Shown piece after piece: positions 18,191-27,495 of a DNA stretch of 64,000 nt. The notes beneath the pieces are model-generated. The model ran no database searches and was not told the DNA's origin. It saw nothing but the letters and a program-made list of their open reading frames with translations. Location: positions 62,001 through 126,000 of the forward strand of contig JADIYM010000007.1 of NCBI GenBank assembly GCA_016705245.1, given 5' to 3'. The first letter of the stretch is position 1. Every line of letters starts with the position of its first letter. Position numbers and translations under genes: made by a program. The stretch comes from Blastocatellia bacterium. GTDB lineage: Bacteria > Acidobacteriota > Blastocatellia > UBA7656 > JADIYM01.

Positions 18191-18749
18191 ATGAAATTCG
18201 TCGAGAAGGCACTGGTGATGGATGCGGCGCGCCTGAACCGCGTGTTGTCGCGCATGGCGTCAGAAATCGTCGAGCGAAACGGAGGCCACGACGGACTCGT
18301 GCTCGTCGGCGTGAAACGCCGCGGCATTCCGCTGGCCGAGCGCATCGCGAAGCACATCGCCGTGCTCGAGGGGCGCGCCCCGGATGGCGACGATAGACGT
18401 GGCCTTCTACAACGACGACCTGTCGACCGTCGCGTCTGAGCCAATCGTCAGCGCATCGTCGCTCAACGGCGACCTGGGCGAAGCAACACTCGTGATCGTG
18501 GACGACGTTCTCTACACCGGGCGCACTGTCTGGGCGGCCGTCCAGTATCTGCTCGTCGCCCATCCGGCCCGCCGCGTCCAGCTCGCGACGCTAATCGACC
18601 GGGGCCATCACGAATTGCCGATCCAGGCGGACTTCGTCGGACGCGTGCTTGCGACGCGTGACGACGAGATCGTCAAGGTGATGCTCAACGAGTTCGACGG
18701 CGCCGAGAAGGTGCTGATCGTCAAGCTCGAGGCCGAGGCTGCGTCGTGA
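18191..18749 (+). pseudogene. pyrR: PyrR, bifunctional pyr regulator / uracil phosphoribosyltransferase (frameshifted as assembled)
   Basis: PyrR binds pyr mRNA leaders and often has uracil phosphoribosyltransferase activity. The N-terminal half reads KALVMDAARLNRVLSRMASE and LVGVKRRGIPLAERIAKHI; the C-terminal half reads TIDVAFYNDDLS, the PRPP loop VIVDDVLYTGRTV, and LIDRGHHELPIQADFVGR. The two halves lie in different frames, switching near 18375-18390 in the GC-rich GGGGCGCGCCCC stretch. Removing one base there would give a normal ~185-residue protein, so an assembly indel is more likely than true loss. pyrB starts inside the stop codon (GTGA overlap). I saw no convincing PyrR-type attenuator upstream. 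Confidence 0.85.
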
Positions 18750-19696
18750 CGTCTACGGCAACCGCGCCAAGGAGGGATCTGCTCCAGATCCGGGGCCTGT
18801 CGGCGGGCGAGATCGTCACGCTGCTCGACGCCGCGACAAAATGGCTCGATCCGGCGTCGGTATCGGACCGGCTGGCTGGCAGGACCGTGATCAACCTGTT
18901 TCTCGAGCCGTCGACGCGCACGCGCGTCTCGTTCGAGATCGCGGCCAAGCGGCTCGGCGCGAGCGTTGTGAACATCGCCGCGGCGTCGTCGTCGCTGGTG
19001 AAGGGCGAGACCCTCGTCGACACGGCTCGAACCCTCGATGCGATGCATCCCGATGCGATTGTCATCCGTCATCCGTCGTCTGGCGCGCCGCAGATCGTAG
19101 CTCGCCACACACGCGCCGTCGTCATCAACGGAGGTGACGGCGCGCACGAGCATCCGACACAGGCGCTGCTCGACGCGCTCACGATGCGGATCCGGAAGGG
19201 CCGGATCGACGGGTTGCGCGTTGCCATCGTCGGCGACGTTCGCCACAGCCGCGTCGCGAGATCGAATGCGCACCTGCTTACGACCGTGGGAAGTGACGTC
19301 GTGTTGTGCGGGCCACGCTCGCTGCTTCCGGAGGGAATCGAGTCGATCGTCGGTGAGGCGCCGGGGAAACTGCACGCGACTTCGTCGATCGACGAGGCGC
19401 TCGAAGGCGCGGACGTCGTGATGATGTTGCGAGTGCAGCACGAACGGCAACAGGAGTCGTTTTTTCCGTCGATCGGCGAGTACCGGACGAGATACGGACT
19501 CGACGCCGAGCGGCTGCGGCGCGCGAAGCCCGATGCGATCGTGATGCATCCGGGGCCGGTCAATCGCGGCGTCGAGGTGTCGCCCGACGTGGCCGACGGG
19601 CCTCAGTCGGTAATCCTCGAACAGGTCGCCAACGGCGTCGCCGTCCGCATGGCCGTCCTCGACGGCCTGGTGGGGACGAGGAAGACCACAGATTGA
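18746..19696 (+). CDS. pyrB: Aspartate carbamoyltransferase catalytic subunit
   Basis: PyrB makes carbamoyl-aspartate from aspartate and carbamoyl phosphate in pyrimidine synthesis. The 316-residue sequence carries the carbamoyl-phosphate motif EPSTRTRVSFE, then HPTQALLDALT, GDVRHSRVARSN and MHPGPVNRGVE. Length is normal. The start is GTG at 18746, overlapping the pyrR stop by four bases, so translation is coupled. No pyrC follows: a repeat region begins directly downstream. carB lies separately at 47396-50632. Confidence 0.95.
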   Translation: MTSTATAPRRDLLQIRGLSAGEIVTLLDAATKWLDPASVSDRLAGRTVINLFLEPSTRTRVSFEIAAKRLGASVVNIAAASSSLVKGETLVDTARTLDAMHPDAIVIRHPSSGAPQIVARHTRAVVINGGDGAHEHPTQALLDALTMRIRKGRIDGLRVAIVGDVRHSRVARSNAHLLTTVGSDVVLCGPRSLLPEGIESIVGEAPGKLHATSSIDEALEGADVVMMLRVQHERQQESFFPSIGEYRTRYGLDAERLRRAKPDAIVMHPGPVNRGVEVSPDVADGPQSVILEQVANGVAVRMAVLDGLVGTRKTTD

Positions 19697-20225
19697 AGAG
19701 ATAGAACGGTCCGTCATGCAAGCCGCACGCGAAGCGCACTGGGTCAAACGTGGCGCGATTTGACAGGCCGTCAAAACAGATCCTCGCCGACCCAGAACCC
19801 CGAGCGCAGCGAGGGGCCGTCGTTCAATGGCGCTGCCTTTGGTGAATCTGCGGATAGTAGAAGCCACGGCCCGTCATGCAAACCGCACGCGAAGCGCACG
19901 TCGGCCCCTCGCTGCGCTCGGGGTTCTGGGTCAAACGTGGCGCTATCCGACCGGCCGTCAATACAGATGCCCACCGCCTGTCGCGATTTGACAGGCCGTC
20001 AAAACAGATGCCCACCGCGTGGCGCGATTTGACAGGCCGTCAAAACAGATCCTCGCCGACCCAGAACCCCGAGCAAAGCGTGGGGCCGACGTTCAATGGC
20101 GCTGCCTTTGGTGAATCTGCGGATAGTAGAAGCCACGGCCCGTCATGCAACCCGCACGCGAAGCACACTTCGGCCCCTCGCTGCGCTCGGGGTTCTGGGT
20201 CAAACGTGACGCGGTCCAAAGGCCG
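19697..20225. repeat. Intergenic repeat cluster, two family D elements plus fragments
   Basis: Two near-identical direct copies of about 180 bases occur at roughly 19762-19943 and 20034-20212. Each contains a family D inverted repeat: arms 19791-19818/19903-19930 (perfect, 28 bp) and 20060-20087/20172-20199 (left arm mutated). A truncated copy sits at 19705-19760. Between the two full copies, about three tandem units of a ~41-bp sequence containing TTTGACAGGCCGTCAAAACA are present. Accidental frames across the arms read NPERSEGP or SLRSGFW, a familiar spurious peptide. No gene is supported in this 530-bp stretch. Confidence 0.85.
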
Positions 20226-20232
20226 CGTGGAC

Positions 20233-21462
20233 CTACAGCTCGACGCCGAAGGAACGGGCGGCCTCGGTGACCGCCTGCATCTGGTCCTCGCCGTGCAGGA
20301 TCGAGAGCTCGTTCGCCCGACGCCGCAGCTCGCGCCATTCGTCGAGCGGAATCTCGAAGAACGCCTCAACGATCTTCGGATCGAACTGCGAGCCGATGTA
20401 CTGCCGCAACTCGGCGCCGGCGGTCTCGAAGTTCGCGGCCCGCCGGTACGGCCTGTCAGACGTCACCGCGTCGATGCAGTCCGCCACGGCAAACACGCGC
20501 GCCTTGATGTCGATCGCGTCGCCCTCGAGCCCGTTCGGGTACCCGTTCCCGTCCCACCGCTCGTGATGCTCGGCGACCACCGGGATCGCCGGTTTCAGGA
20601 ATGGCACCTGAGCGAGAATCGCCCGCCCGAACTCCGGATGGAGCTTCATCTCGAGCCACTCCTCCGCCGTCAACGGCGCGGGCTTGAGCAGGATGGCGTC
20701 GCGCACACCGATCTTTCCGACGTCGTGAAGCAGCGCGCCGCGCTCCAGGTTCGTCAACTCTTCCTTCGAGAGCCCGATCTGGACCCCGAGCCGCAGCGAG
20801 AACGCGACCACACGCTCCGAGTGACCCCGCGTCTCGGCGTCGCGCGCATCGAGCGCCATCGCAAGCGCGCCGAGCGTCGAACGGTAAGTCCGCGACAGCT
20901 CGTGGACCATCTCGGCCAGCTTCGAGGACTTCTCCTGAAGGAAATCGTTTGCCAGCCGCAACTCTTCCGTCCGCGCCTCGACAAGCTGCTCGAGCTGCGT
21001 CTGGTACACCCGGTTCTCGGTCACCAGCCGCTGATGCTCGAGGGCGCGCTGCACGCTCAACTCAACCTCTTCGAGCTCGAATGGCTTCACGATGTAGTCG
21101 TAGGCGCCCTGCCGAAGCGCGCCAACCGCGCGCCGCGTGTCGTGATTTGCCGACACCATGATGACCGACGTGTCCGGTCGTTCAGCCTTGATCCGCTCGA
21201 GCAGCTCGATGCCACTCATTCCGGGCATCATGATGTCGCTCAGCACCACGTTGTAGTTCGTGCGGTCAACGAGGGCGAGCGCCTCTTCGCCGCACGCGGC
21301 GACATCGCATTGGTAGACATCACGCAACAGATCGTGGAGCAGCGATCGCACCGACTCTTCGTCATCGACGATCAGCAGTCGTGCGTTGCTCGGTTCCGAG
21401 CCAAGTCGGAGCATCGGATGATGATCCCGACTCGACGCTGGCATGTTGACGTGATTGCCCAC
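20233..21462 (-). CDS. Response regulator with HD-GYP c-di-GMP phosphodiesterase domain
   Basis: A 409-residue response regulator. The receiver (residues ~27-140) has an intact acidic pair (IVDDEE), phosphoacceptor D76 (VVLSDIMMP) and lysine in IVKPF. A coiled-coil linker of about 45 residues follows. The HD-GYP domain has LLHDVGK (H246, D247), EHHERWDGNGYPNGL (GYP 307-309) and DAVTSDRPYR, so all catalytic signatures are present and it probably degrades c-di-GMP. The start is GTG at 21462, with GAGGAGG five bases upstream. It follows the NtrC-like gene by 17 bases on the same strand, so the two are likely co-transcribed and share an input. Confidence 0.9.
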   Translation of the reverse strand: MGNHVNMPASSRDHHPMLRLGSEPSNARLLIVDDEESVRSLLHDLLRDVYQCDVAACGEEALALVDRTNYNVVLSDIMMPGMSGIELLERIKAERPDTSVIMVSANHDTRRAVGALRQGAYDYIVKPFELEEVELSVQRALEHQRLVTENRVYQTQLEQLVEARTEELRLANDFLQEKSSKLAEMVHELSRTYRSTLGALAMALDARDAETRGHSERVVAFSLRLGVQIGLSKEELTNLERGALLHDVGKIGVRDAILLKPAPLTAEEWLEMKLHPEFGRAILAQVPFLKPAIPVVAEHHERWDGNGYPNGLEGDAIDIKARVFAVADCIDAVTSDRPYRRAANFETAGAELRQYIGSQFDPKIVEAFFEIPLDEWRELRRRANELSILHGEDQMQAVTEAARSFGVEL

Positions 21463-21479
21463 AGCAACCTCCTCTGAAA

Positions 21480-22931
21480 CTACCGCAGTCCGCGAACGTC
21501 TCGCTTGATTCGGCCGACGTTGATGGTGTGTCGCTCGACCATGCGCGACAGGGTCTTTCGGTCGACGCCGAGGATCTCGGCGGCTCGCTTCTTGTTTCCA
21601 CGGGTGTGGTACAGCACACGGACCAGATACCGGCGCTCGATCTCGCCGAGCGGGAGCCACGCGGCATCAGGATGGTTCGGATCGCGAGCCGGCACCGACG
21701 CCTTTGCTGTCCACGCCGCGCCGACCACGTCCTGCGAGGGCATCTCGTGAAGCAGCTCGTCGAGCTCGCCGGTCGCCGTGCGAATCTTGTCGGGAAGGTC
21801 CGCGAGCCTGACGATGTTCCCGGACGCCGTCGTGGCGATTCGCTGCATCGCGTGGCGCATCTCGCGGACGTTGCCGGGCCACGAATAGGCTCGCATGCAC
21901 ACGAACGCCTCCGGCGACACGCGCAGCGCGGGCATCGTCACCGGCCGGTATCGTGCAAGCAGAGACGGAATCAGCAGGTCGATGTCGCCGCTCCTCTCGC
22001 GCAGCGGCGGCAGGCGGAACGAAACCATGCTGATCCGGTGCATGAGGTCTTCACGGAAGAGGCCCGTCGCAACGAGCACCTCCGGATCGCGATTCGCCGT
22101 CGTCATGAGTCGAACGTCCAGCCGGGACGGCACACTCGAACCGACACGCCGGACCTCGCCCTCCTGGAGGACCGCGACGAGCTTCGCCTGGAACCCCGGG
22201 CTCAACTCGGTGATCTCATCGAGCAGCAGCGTTCCACCGGCGGCTTCCTCGAAGAGTCCGCGCCGATCGGAGGCGGCGCCCGGGAATGCTCCGCGGCTGT
22301 AACCGAACAGTTCCCGCTCGAGCAGTCCTTCCGGAAGCGCTCCGCAGTTCACAGCGACGAACGGCTGCGAGGCGCGCGGACTGCGTGCGTGAATCGTCCG
22401 CGCCACGGCTTCCTTTTCGGTCCCCGATTCGCCCGAGATCAACACCGCGAGATCGGTCATCGAGATGCGCTCGATGTTACGGAACACCTCGTTCATTGCC
22501 GGGCTCTTCCCGATGAGGTCGGGATAGCCGGATTCGGACTCGGTCGCCTTCGACGCGGCACGGACGAGACGGCGCCGTTCCATCGCGGAACGCGCAAGGT
22601 TCGACAGTTCCGCGACCGAAAACGGCTTGACGATGTAGTCGCGGGCACCGCCCCGGACCGCGTCCATGGCCGATTCGAGCGAGGCGTGCCCGGTCATGAG
22701 AATGATGTCGGCCGACGTCTGAACCTCGTCGCGGAATGCCCTCAACACGTCAAAGTCGGCTCCGCTGCCCATCTTCACGTCGCAGAACACGAGGTCGAAT
22801 GGAAGTCGCCTTCCCATCTCGATCGCCGTTTCGCCATCGGCCGCGACGGTTACGTCGAAGCCCTCCTCGCGCAGCGTCGAGCGTACGAGGTCGCGAATGG
22901 CCCGATCGTCATCGACGACGAGAATTTGCAT
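21480..22931 (-). CDS. NtrC-like response regulator with atypical AAA+ domain
   Basis: The layout is that of a sigma-54 activator: receiver (residues 1-120, phosphoacceptor D51, lysine K102), central AAA+ domain (~135-370) and a Fis-like helix-turn-helix (KKRAAEILGVDRKTLSRMVE). Two key sites depart from consensus. Walker A reads GESGTEKE, with Glu172 in place of the essential glycine, and the sigma-54-contacting GAFTGA loop reads GAFPGA (Pro217). Walker B (LLLDEI) and the VNCGALPEGLLERELFG region are intact. ATP hydrolysis and sigma-54 contact may therefore be impaired, leaving a DNA-binding role. The ATG at 22931 starts at the usual QILVVDDD. It is co-directional with the HD-GYP gene. Confidence 0.88.
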   Translation of the reverse strand: MQILVVDDDRAIRDLVRSTLREEGFDVTVAADGETAIEMGRRLPFDLVFCDVKMGSGADFDVLRAFRDEVQTSADIILMTGHASLESAMDAVRGGARDYIVKPFSVAELSNLARSAMERRRLVRAASKATESESGYPDLIGKSPAMNEVFRNIERISMTDLAVLISGESGTEKEAVARTIHARSPRASQPFVAVNCGALPEGLLERELFGYSRGAFPGAASDRRGLFEEAAGGTLLLDEITELSPGFQAKLVAVLQEGEVRRVGSSVPSRLDVRLMTTANRDPEVLVATGLFREDLMHRISMVSFRLPPLRERSGDIDLLIPSLLARYRPVTMPALRVSPEAFVCMRAYSWPGNVREMRHAMQRIATTASGNIVRLADLPDKIRTATGELDELLHEMPSQDVVGAAWTAKASVPARDPNHPDAAWLPLGEIERRYLVRVLYHTRGNKKRAAEILGVDRKTLSRMVERHTINVGRIKRDVRGLR

Positions 22932-22993
22932 TGGGCTTTGCCTCTGAGTCTTCGAACGGGTAATCGGTAAGGCCACGCCTTGCCTCGGCATGT

Positions 22994-23021
22994 TCATCGG
23001 CAGAAGAAGTGGGGAACTTTA
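22994..23021 (-). promoter_or_regulatory. Sigma-28 (FliA)-like promoter candidate
   Basis: The minus strand carries TAAAGTT (from 23021) and GCCGATGA (23001-22994), with 16 bases between TAAA and GCCGAT. The FliA consensus is TAAA-N15-GCCGATAA, so the boxes match closely and the spacing is one base long. Transcription would begin about 22985, 50-55 bases before the NtrC-like start codon. Confidence 0.4.
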
Positions 23022-23129
23022 GGGCAACTTGACGCCCAATCAGCGGTTTCGCGCCTTCAACCACCGGGAATCCTCTTCGCCCGGCGAATCCGGCCTCGCG
23101 GTCAGTACAATCGCTTTGATTACAGCAAC

Positions 23130-25644
23130 TTACTCGATAACGATCCTGGTCGCTATGCCCTCCGGCGTGAAAGACAGCGACGCGTCGATTCGTCGAACCC
23201 GCTCGAGGAGGAACGCCGCCGGGCTGCCGGGCTGCGGCCGTGGCCCCTGCCGGGGCGCCTCGCGAGTGCCGTGCAGTGTGCATTCGACGCCTCCCGACGG
23301 ACCGACCGCGTACCGGCCATTGTCCGGACACACGAACCTCACTCCGAGGAGCGCCGAGGCCCGGTCATCGAGCTCGCGGGCGCCCATCGCCGAGGCTGCG
23401 CGGAAAGCATTGAGCCACGGGATGTTGACGAGACAAACGCGGCGGGACTCCTCGGCGTACGAAAGGGCGAGCGACGGCGCGATCCGCTTCCATCGCGACG
23501 GAGCCACCTCCAACCGCATCGCACCGTCGGCCGGAGCCGACAACCCCGCCTCGGCGAGCTCGTCGATCAGCCGGCGGTCCGTGGCGAGGATGAACCGGTC
23601 TCCCGCAACTGCGTAGAAGATCCGCCACTGGAAGATGAAGAACCGTACCGTCACCGCCTCGACCTGACGGGCTCCGCCTTCCACGACGCGGTAATTCTCG
23701 ATGCGAAACCATGGGTCCGGCCGGTAGGCTTCGCTCGTCACGCCCGCCCGGAACCGAGCCAGGATCTCGCCGAGTGCCCGCGCATCACGAACCGGCGCTA
23801 CGACGGCCGTCGGCAGCGTGAGCGCCGCGATGAGCGGGGCAAACAGGATCAGGTCGTCGGACCGCCCAAAGCCGGTCTCGGCGAACAGCTGACCGAGGTC
23901 GGTCGAGATCGGGGGCTCGCCGTCTCCGATCTGCAACGACACGTGATCTCCCAGCGCCTTGCCGAACAGGTCGTGGGCGTCGACGCCGAACGTGATGCGA
24001 TCCGTGCCGGGGGCAGGTGGCGGCGGAAGCTTCATATCGATCGTCGCGATCGCCGACGCGAGTTGCGGCCCTGCCAATGCGACCGGCGCCGGTCCCACGA
24101 GGTCGATGAGCCCGCGGTAGGCCGAGTTCTCGACGAGGGGCAGAATCCTCGCGTCGATGTCGAGCCGCTCGCCGGCGCGCACCCGAACGCCGACCGGATC
24201 GACGTAACGCCGCCAGTAGTTCCTGTACTGCTCTCGAAAAAGCGCGTAACTCTCCGCTTCCTCGGCGCTCACGCGATCGATCCGGATCTCCGCGTTCGGG
24301 GTCATCCGTCCCACGCGATTGTGGATCGAGCAGACCGGCGTCCCGGCATCGAGGCCGTATTCGCCGCCGTCCGCGCATCGAAGCGCGTTACGTTCGAGGT
24401 ATCGCGAACCGAAGAGCTCTGAGATCGCCGACGGAGCCCGGCCCTGCTCCGACTGGAACATCAGCGACGCAAAGGCCGCTGTCTGTAGCGACACCGCGCA
24501 CCGGACGCGGCGAGCCTCGCCGATCTTGAGTCGCGGCCCGACGACACGGCGAACAAACGCGTCCGAGAGGAACAGGAATCCGTCCTCGCCGGTCGCGGCA
24601 TACGGCAGCGTCGCCCTCATCGCGCGGAAGTCCTCCGATGCCGCCATCGACGGTGCGAGACCGTCCGCCGCATCGACCACCTTCCTGATCGCCGCCGGCG
24701 ACGAGCTGACGATTGCCAGGTCGCCCTTCGACGCGACGTACGACGAGACCGAGCGGTCGGAGCTGGCGACACCGTCGATCTGCCACTCCCGGTACTGCTC
24801 CTGCGTGAGCGAGAGTTTTCCAGTGGCGGTACTGACTGCAGAACGCCGGCCGAGATCGATCTTCGCGCCGAAAAGCAGCTGGTTGCGAACGCGGAAGACT
24901 ACGGTGACGTCCGTGCCTTCCGCGAAGAAAGGATCGCTCGCGACCACCGCTATGCCGTCGGTGACGAGGTCGTAGAATGGATCGAGTTCAGGCGTCGTCG
25001 CGAGCAGGAGCTGTCCCTCGATCTTCTGGCGAAGGCGCTCGTCGCGGCCGTTCAGCGTGTAGGCCGACAGGAGGTGGCCTCCCCACTTCTCGGTCGCTTC
25101 GAGCACCCGTCGCATCGACGAGACTCGGGGAAAGTGCGCGTACGCGAAGTCATGCGGAACGGCGCCGGCGAGTGGTTCAAGGACCGGCGTGCGGCCGGCG
25201 AGCAGGGTGTCGACCGGAACCGGCGGGGTCGTGACACCTTCGATCGTCTCGATCGGCACGGTCGAGGCGCCGACGACGTCTCCGGTGCCCGCCAGTCGAT
25301 CGAGCTGGAGCGTCTCCTGCACGGCCCAGGCGCCGGTCGTCATTTCGTAGATCTGGCCGCGCCATCGCTCTGGGCGTGGTACCTGAAGTGCTTCTGGCGG
25401 CCCTGGAACGCCGAGCCGCTTGGCCGTCTGGATTGCGGCGTACCGATAGAACGCGTTCTCGGGCGCCTCGCGGACCGCGCGAACGTAGCGCTCGAGCAGC
25501 GCGCTGCGCTCGCCGGTCGAAGGATCCTGTCCGCGCACCGGTTGCGAGGCCGAGCCGGCCGCTGCGAGGGCAAGTGAGAGCGCGGCCGCGCGCGCGGTCC
25601 AAGAGGCAGAAGCGGCCAGGTCGATTCGAGTTCATTGGCGTCAT
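23130..25644 (-). CDS. Large secreted protein of unknown function (5' frameshift suspected)
   Basis: About 835 residues with no recognised catalytic motif. Two internally similar regions contain hydrophobic beta-rich stretches, and four to six cysteines occur in short CxxG- or VCP-like contexts near 520 and 770. The body frame is open from 25610 down to 23130. Upstream of the first in-frame start (GTG 25538) the frame still encodes an alanine/leucine-rich stretch ending GSASQP that looks like a signal peptide, but it lacks a start codon. The natural ATG at 25644, overlapping the phosphatase stop (ATGA), is in another frame. A single indel near 25610-25630 would join them. DUF3352-like proteins are a possible comparison; unproven. 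Confidence 0.6.
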
Positions 25645-27310
25645 AGATATCCCAATCCCCGAAGGCGGTCCTCGATTTCTTCTTCGTCCTCGCGTTCGAG
25701 ATCGCCTCCAGCGGCGATCGATTCGTCGTCATCCGAGAACCTCACGGGCCGTTCGGCGAGCCATGCCGGATCGAGGAGGCCGTCGAGGACGCGGCCGTCC
25801 ATGGCCGTCGGGACCGGCAGGCCGAGCAGGTGCAGGATCGTGGGCGCCACGTCCTGGAGTGCGGCGTCGTCGACGCGCGATCCTTTCGCGACGGCGTTGC
25901 CATATGCCATCAACACCCCGAAGTCCGCATGGTTCCCGGGAATTCCACGGGCGGCGAATCGCCGATCGAGCCGGTCCGGGTTGATCTGGGCGCTCGTCGA
26001 GAAGTTCTCTGTTGCGCTGGGACGGCCGTTGACCTCGACGAGGACGACGTCGGCCGTGTCGGATTCGTGCCCGCCCCGGTAGAGCTCCTCGCGACGAACC
26101 GCGCGCGAATAGACGGCTGCGCCGCTATCCGGGTCGCGGATCTCGAGCGCCTTCGAGATGAGCTCGTCGCGGCGCCTCGTAGTCGGACTGGTCCACGACG
26201 CCGCTCGGTTCGCGGCCCTTCAGGTTGATGCGAAAGCCCTGGTTGTTCACGTAACAGACCCGCGTCGCGCTCAAGTCGATCTTGCGGTATGGCGCGCTCG
26301 CTCCGATCGACCGACGGCTCATCTCGCGCGACTTTAGTCCCGGGATACGACGCTTCAGGTCCCTCGCGAATGCGTAAAGGCGCGGATTCGCCCGCAGAAG
26401 CCGCAGGACCGACATCGACGCGTCGCCGCGCGGCCTGGCATTGAGTGTGACGTAGCCCTCGCCATGCAGCCAGTGATGGATGAAGAACGTCTTCTGCACG
26501 CCCGAGAATCCGTGATCCGACATCACGAAGACGGTGCCGTCCACACCCACGCGATCGAGGATGCGTCCGAGCGACGCGTCGATCTCGCGGTAGACATCCT
26601 CGAGCAGCTTTCTGCACGCCGGCGCGAGCTTCGGGTCGTGGCGCGGGTGCGTCGAATCGAGCTCGGCCCACAGGAAGTGGTGGATCCGGTCGGTTGCCGT
26701 GAACACACCGACGAACAGATCCGGGTCGACTTGGTCCCAGACAAAATCGAAGGCCCGCGCGCGCCCGCACGTAGTCGAGCCCGTGCTCGAGAATCCAAGC
26801 CGCGCGGGCGTCGGTTCCGCGCGGGAGCTCCATCTCGATCCGGTAGTCGGGGACGGCAGCGAGCAAGTCCGACTCGAACGACGGCGGGTTCGTGAACGGT
26901 CGACCGTGCGGCGTGTCCATGCCTGAGACTGTCACGCCATTCACGGCTCTCGGAGGATACGAATACGGCACATTGACCGCTGCCGAGCGCAATCCGGCGG
27001 CGGATGCCAGCTCCCAGAGGACTCGCGACGCGATGCGGGCGCCGGTCGAGACCGAGAGCCGGTAGCGTTCCGGCTCGAACGTGAAAAAGCCGAAGAGCCC
27101 GTGTTTGCCGGCGTTTTTGCCGGTCATGAACGCGGCCCACCCGAGAGGCGAATTCGGGGGCGCGGTGGCGCGAAGCGGACCCGCCGCGCCGTCGCGACGG
27201 AGTCGCTCGAAGTTCGGGAGCAAGCCGGCATCGATGAGCGGATCGAGCGTCAGGAACGTAGCACCATCGAGGCCTAGAACGGCGACGCGCGGTTTGCGGG
27301 GAGAAGGCAT
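25641..27310 (-). pseudogene. Alkaline phosphatase / type I phosphodiesterase family protein (two frameshifts)
   Basis: Three pieces in three frames add up to one ~556-residue hydrolase. The first piece (from 27310) gives VAVLGLDGATFLTLDPLIDAG, then PPNSPLGWAAFMTGKNAGKHGLFGF with the nucleophile Thr/Ser region. The second (26125-26706) gives FTATDRIHHFLW and MSDHGFSG, metal-binding motifs of the superfamily. The third (25641-25916) gives DVAPTILHLLGLPVPTAMDGRVL. The frame changes near 26750-26765, in a GCGCGC-rich stretch, and near 26150-26165. Both sites are plausible sequencing-indel sites. The intact protein would be a predicted phosphodiesterase or phosphatase of unknown substrate. It overlaps the next gene by four bases. 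Confidence 0.8.
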
Positions 27311-27355
27311 GTGCAGGGGCGAGTCTACCACCGGGCGGCGGTTCTACTTCACCCT

Positions 27356-27459
27356 GCGCCTTTGCGCCTTTGCGCCTTTGCGCCTTTGCGCCTTTGCGCG
27401 AGCCTCTTCAAGTCGTCCAGGAAGCTCGCGCAAAGGCGCAAAGGCGCAAAGGTGCAAAT
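27356..27459. repeat. Inverted repeat with GCGCCTTT tandem-unit arms (family B)
   Basis: Five exact GCGCCTTT units in tandem are followed by a spacer of about 35 bases and then three to four units of the complement AAAGGCGC. It lies between divergently transcribed genes, so a terminator role is unlikely at this site. Sister elements are at 54961-55044, 58535-58570 and 63384-63436. Confidence 0.85.
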
Positions 27460-27495
27460 ACGCAGAGTCGAGGGACACACGTGTAGCATTACCCC

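Noticed and set aside
18374..18390. Programmed ribosomal frameshift in pyrR
   Set aside because: PyrR is not known to use frameshifting and no slippery site plus structure was evident; an indel is simpler.
19697..20225. Small ORFs reading NPERSEGP and SLRSGFW
   Set aside because: They arise from the inverted-repeat arms and are not conserved genes.
22980..24422. 480-codon plus-strand frame over the secreted-protein gene
   Set aside because: Arg-rich shadow without a domain; the minus-strand frame is longer and has coherent protein composition.
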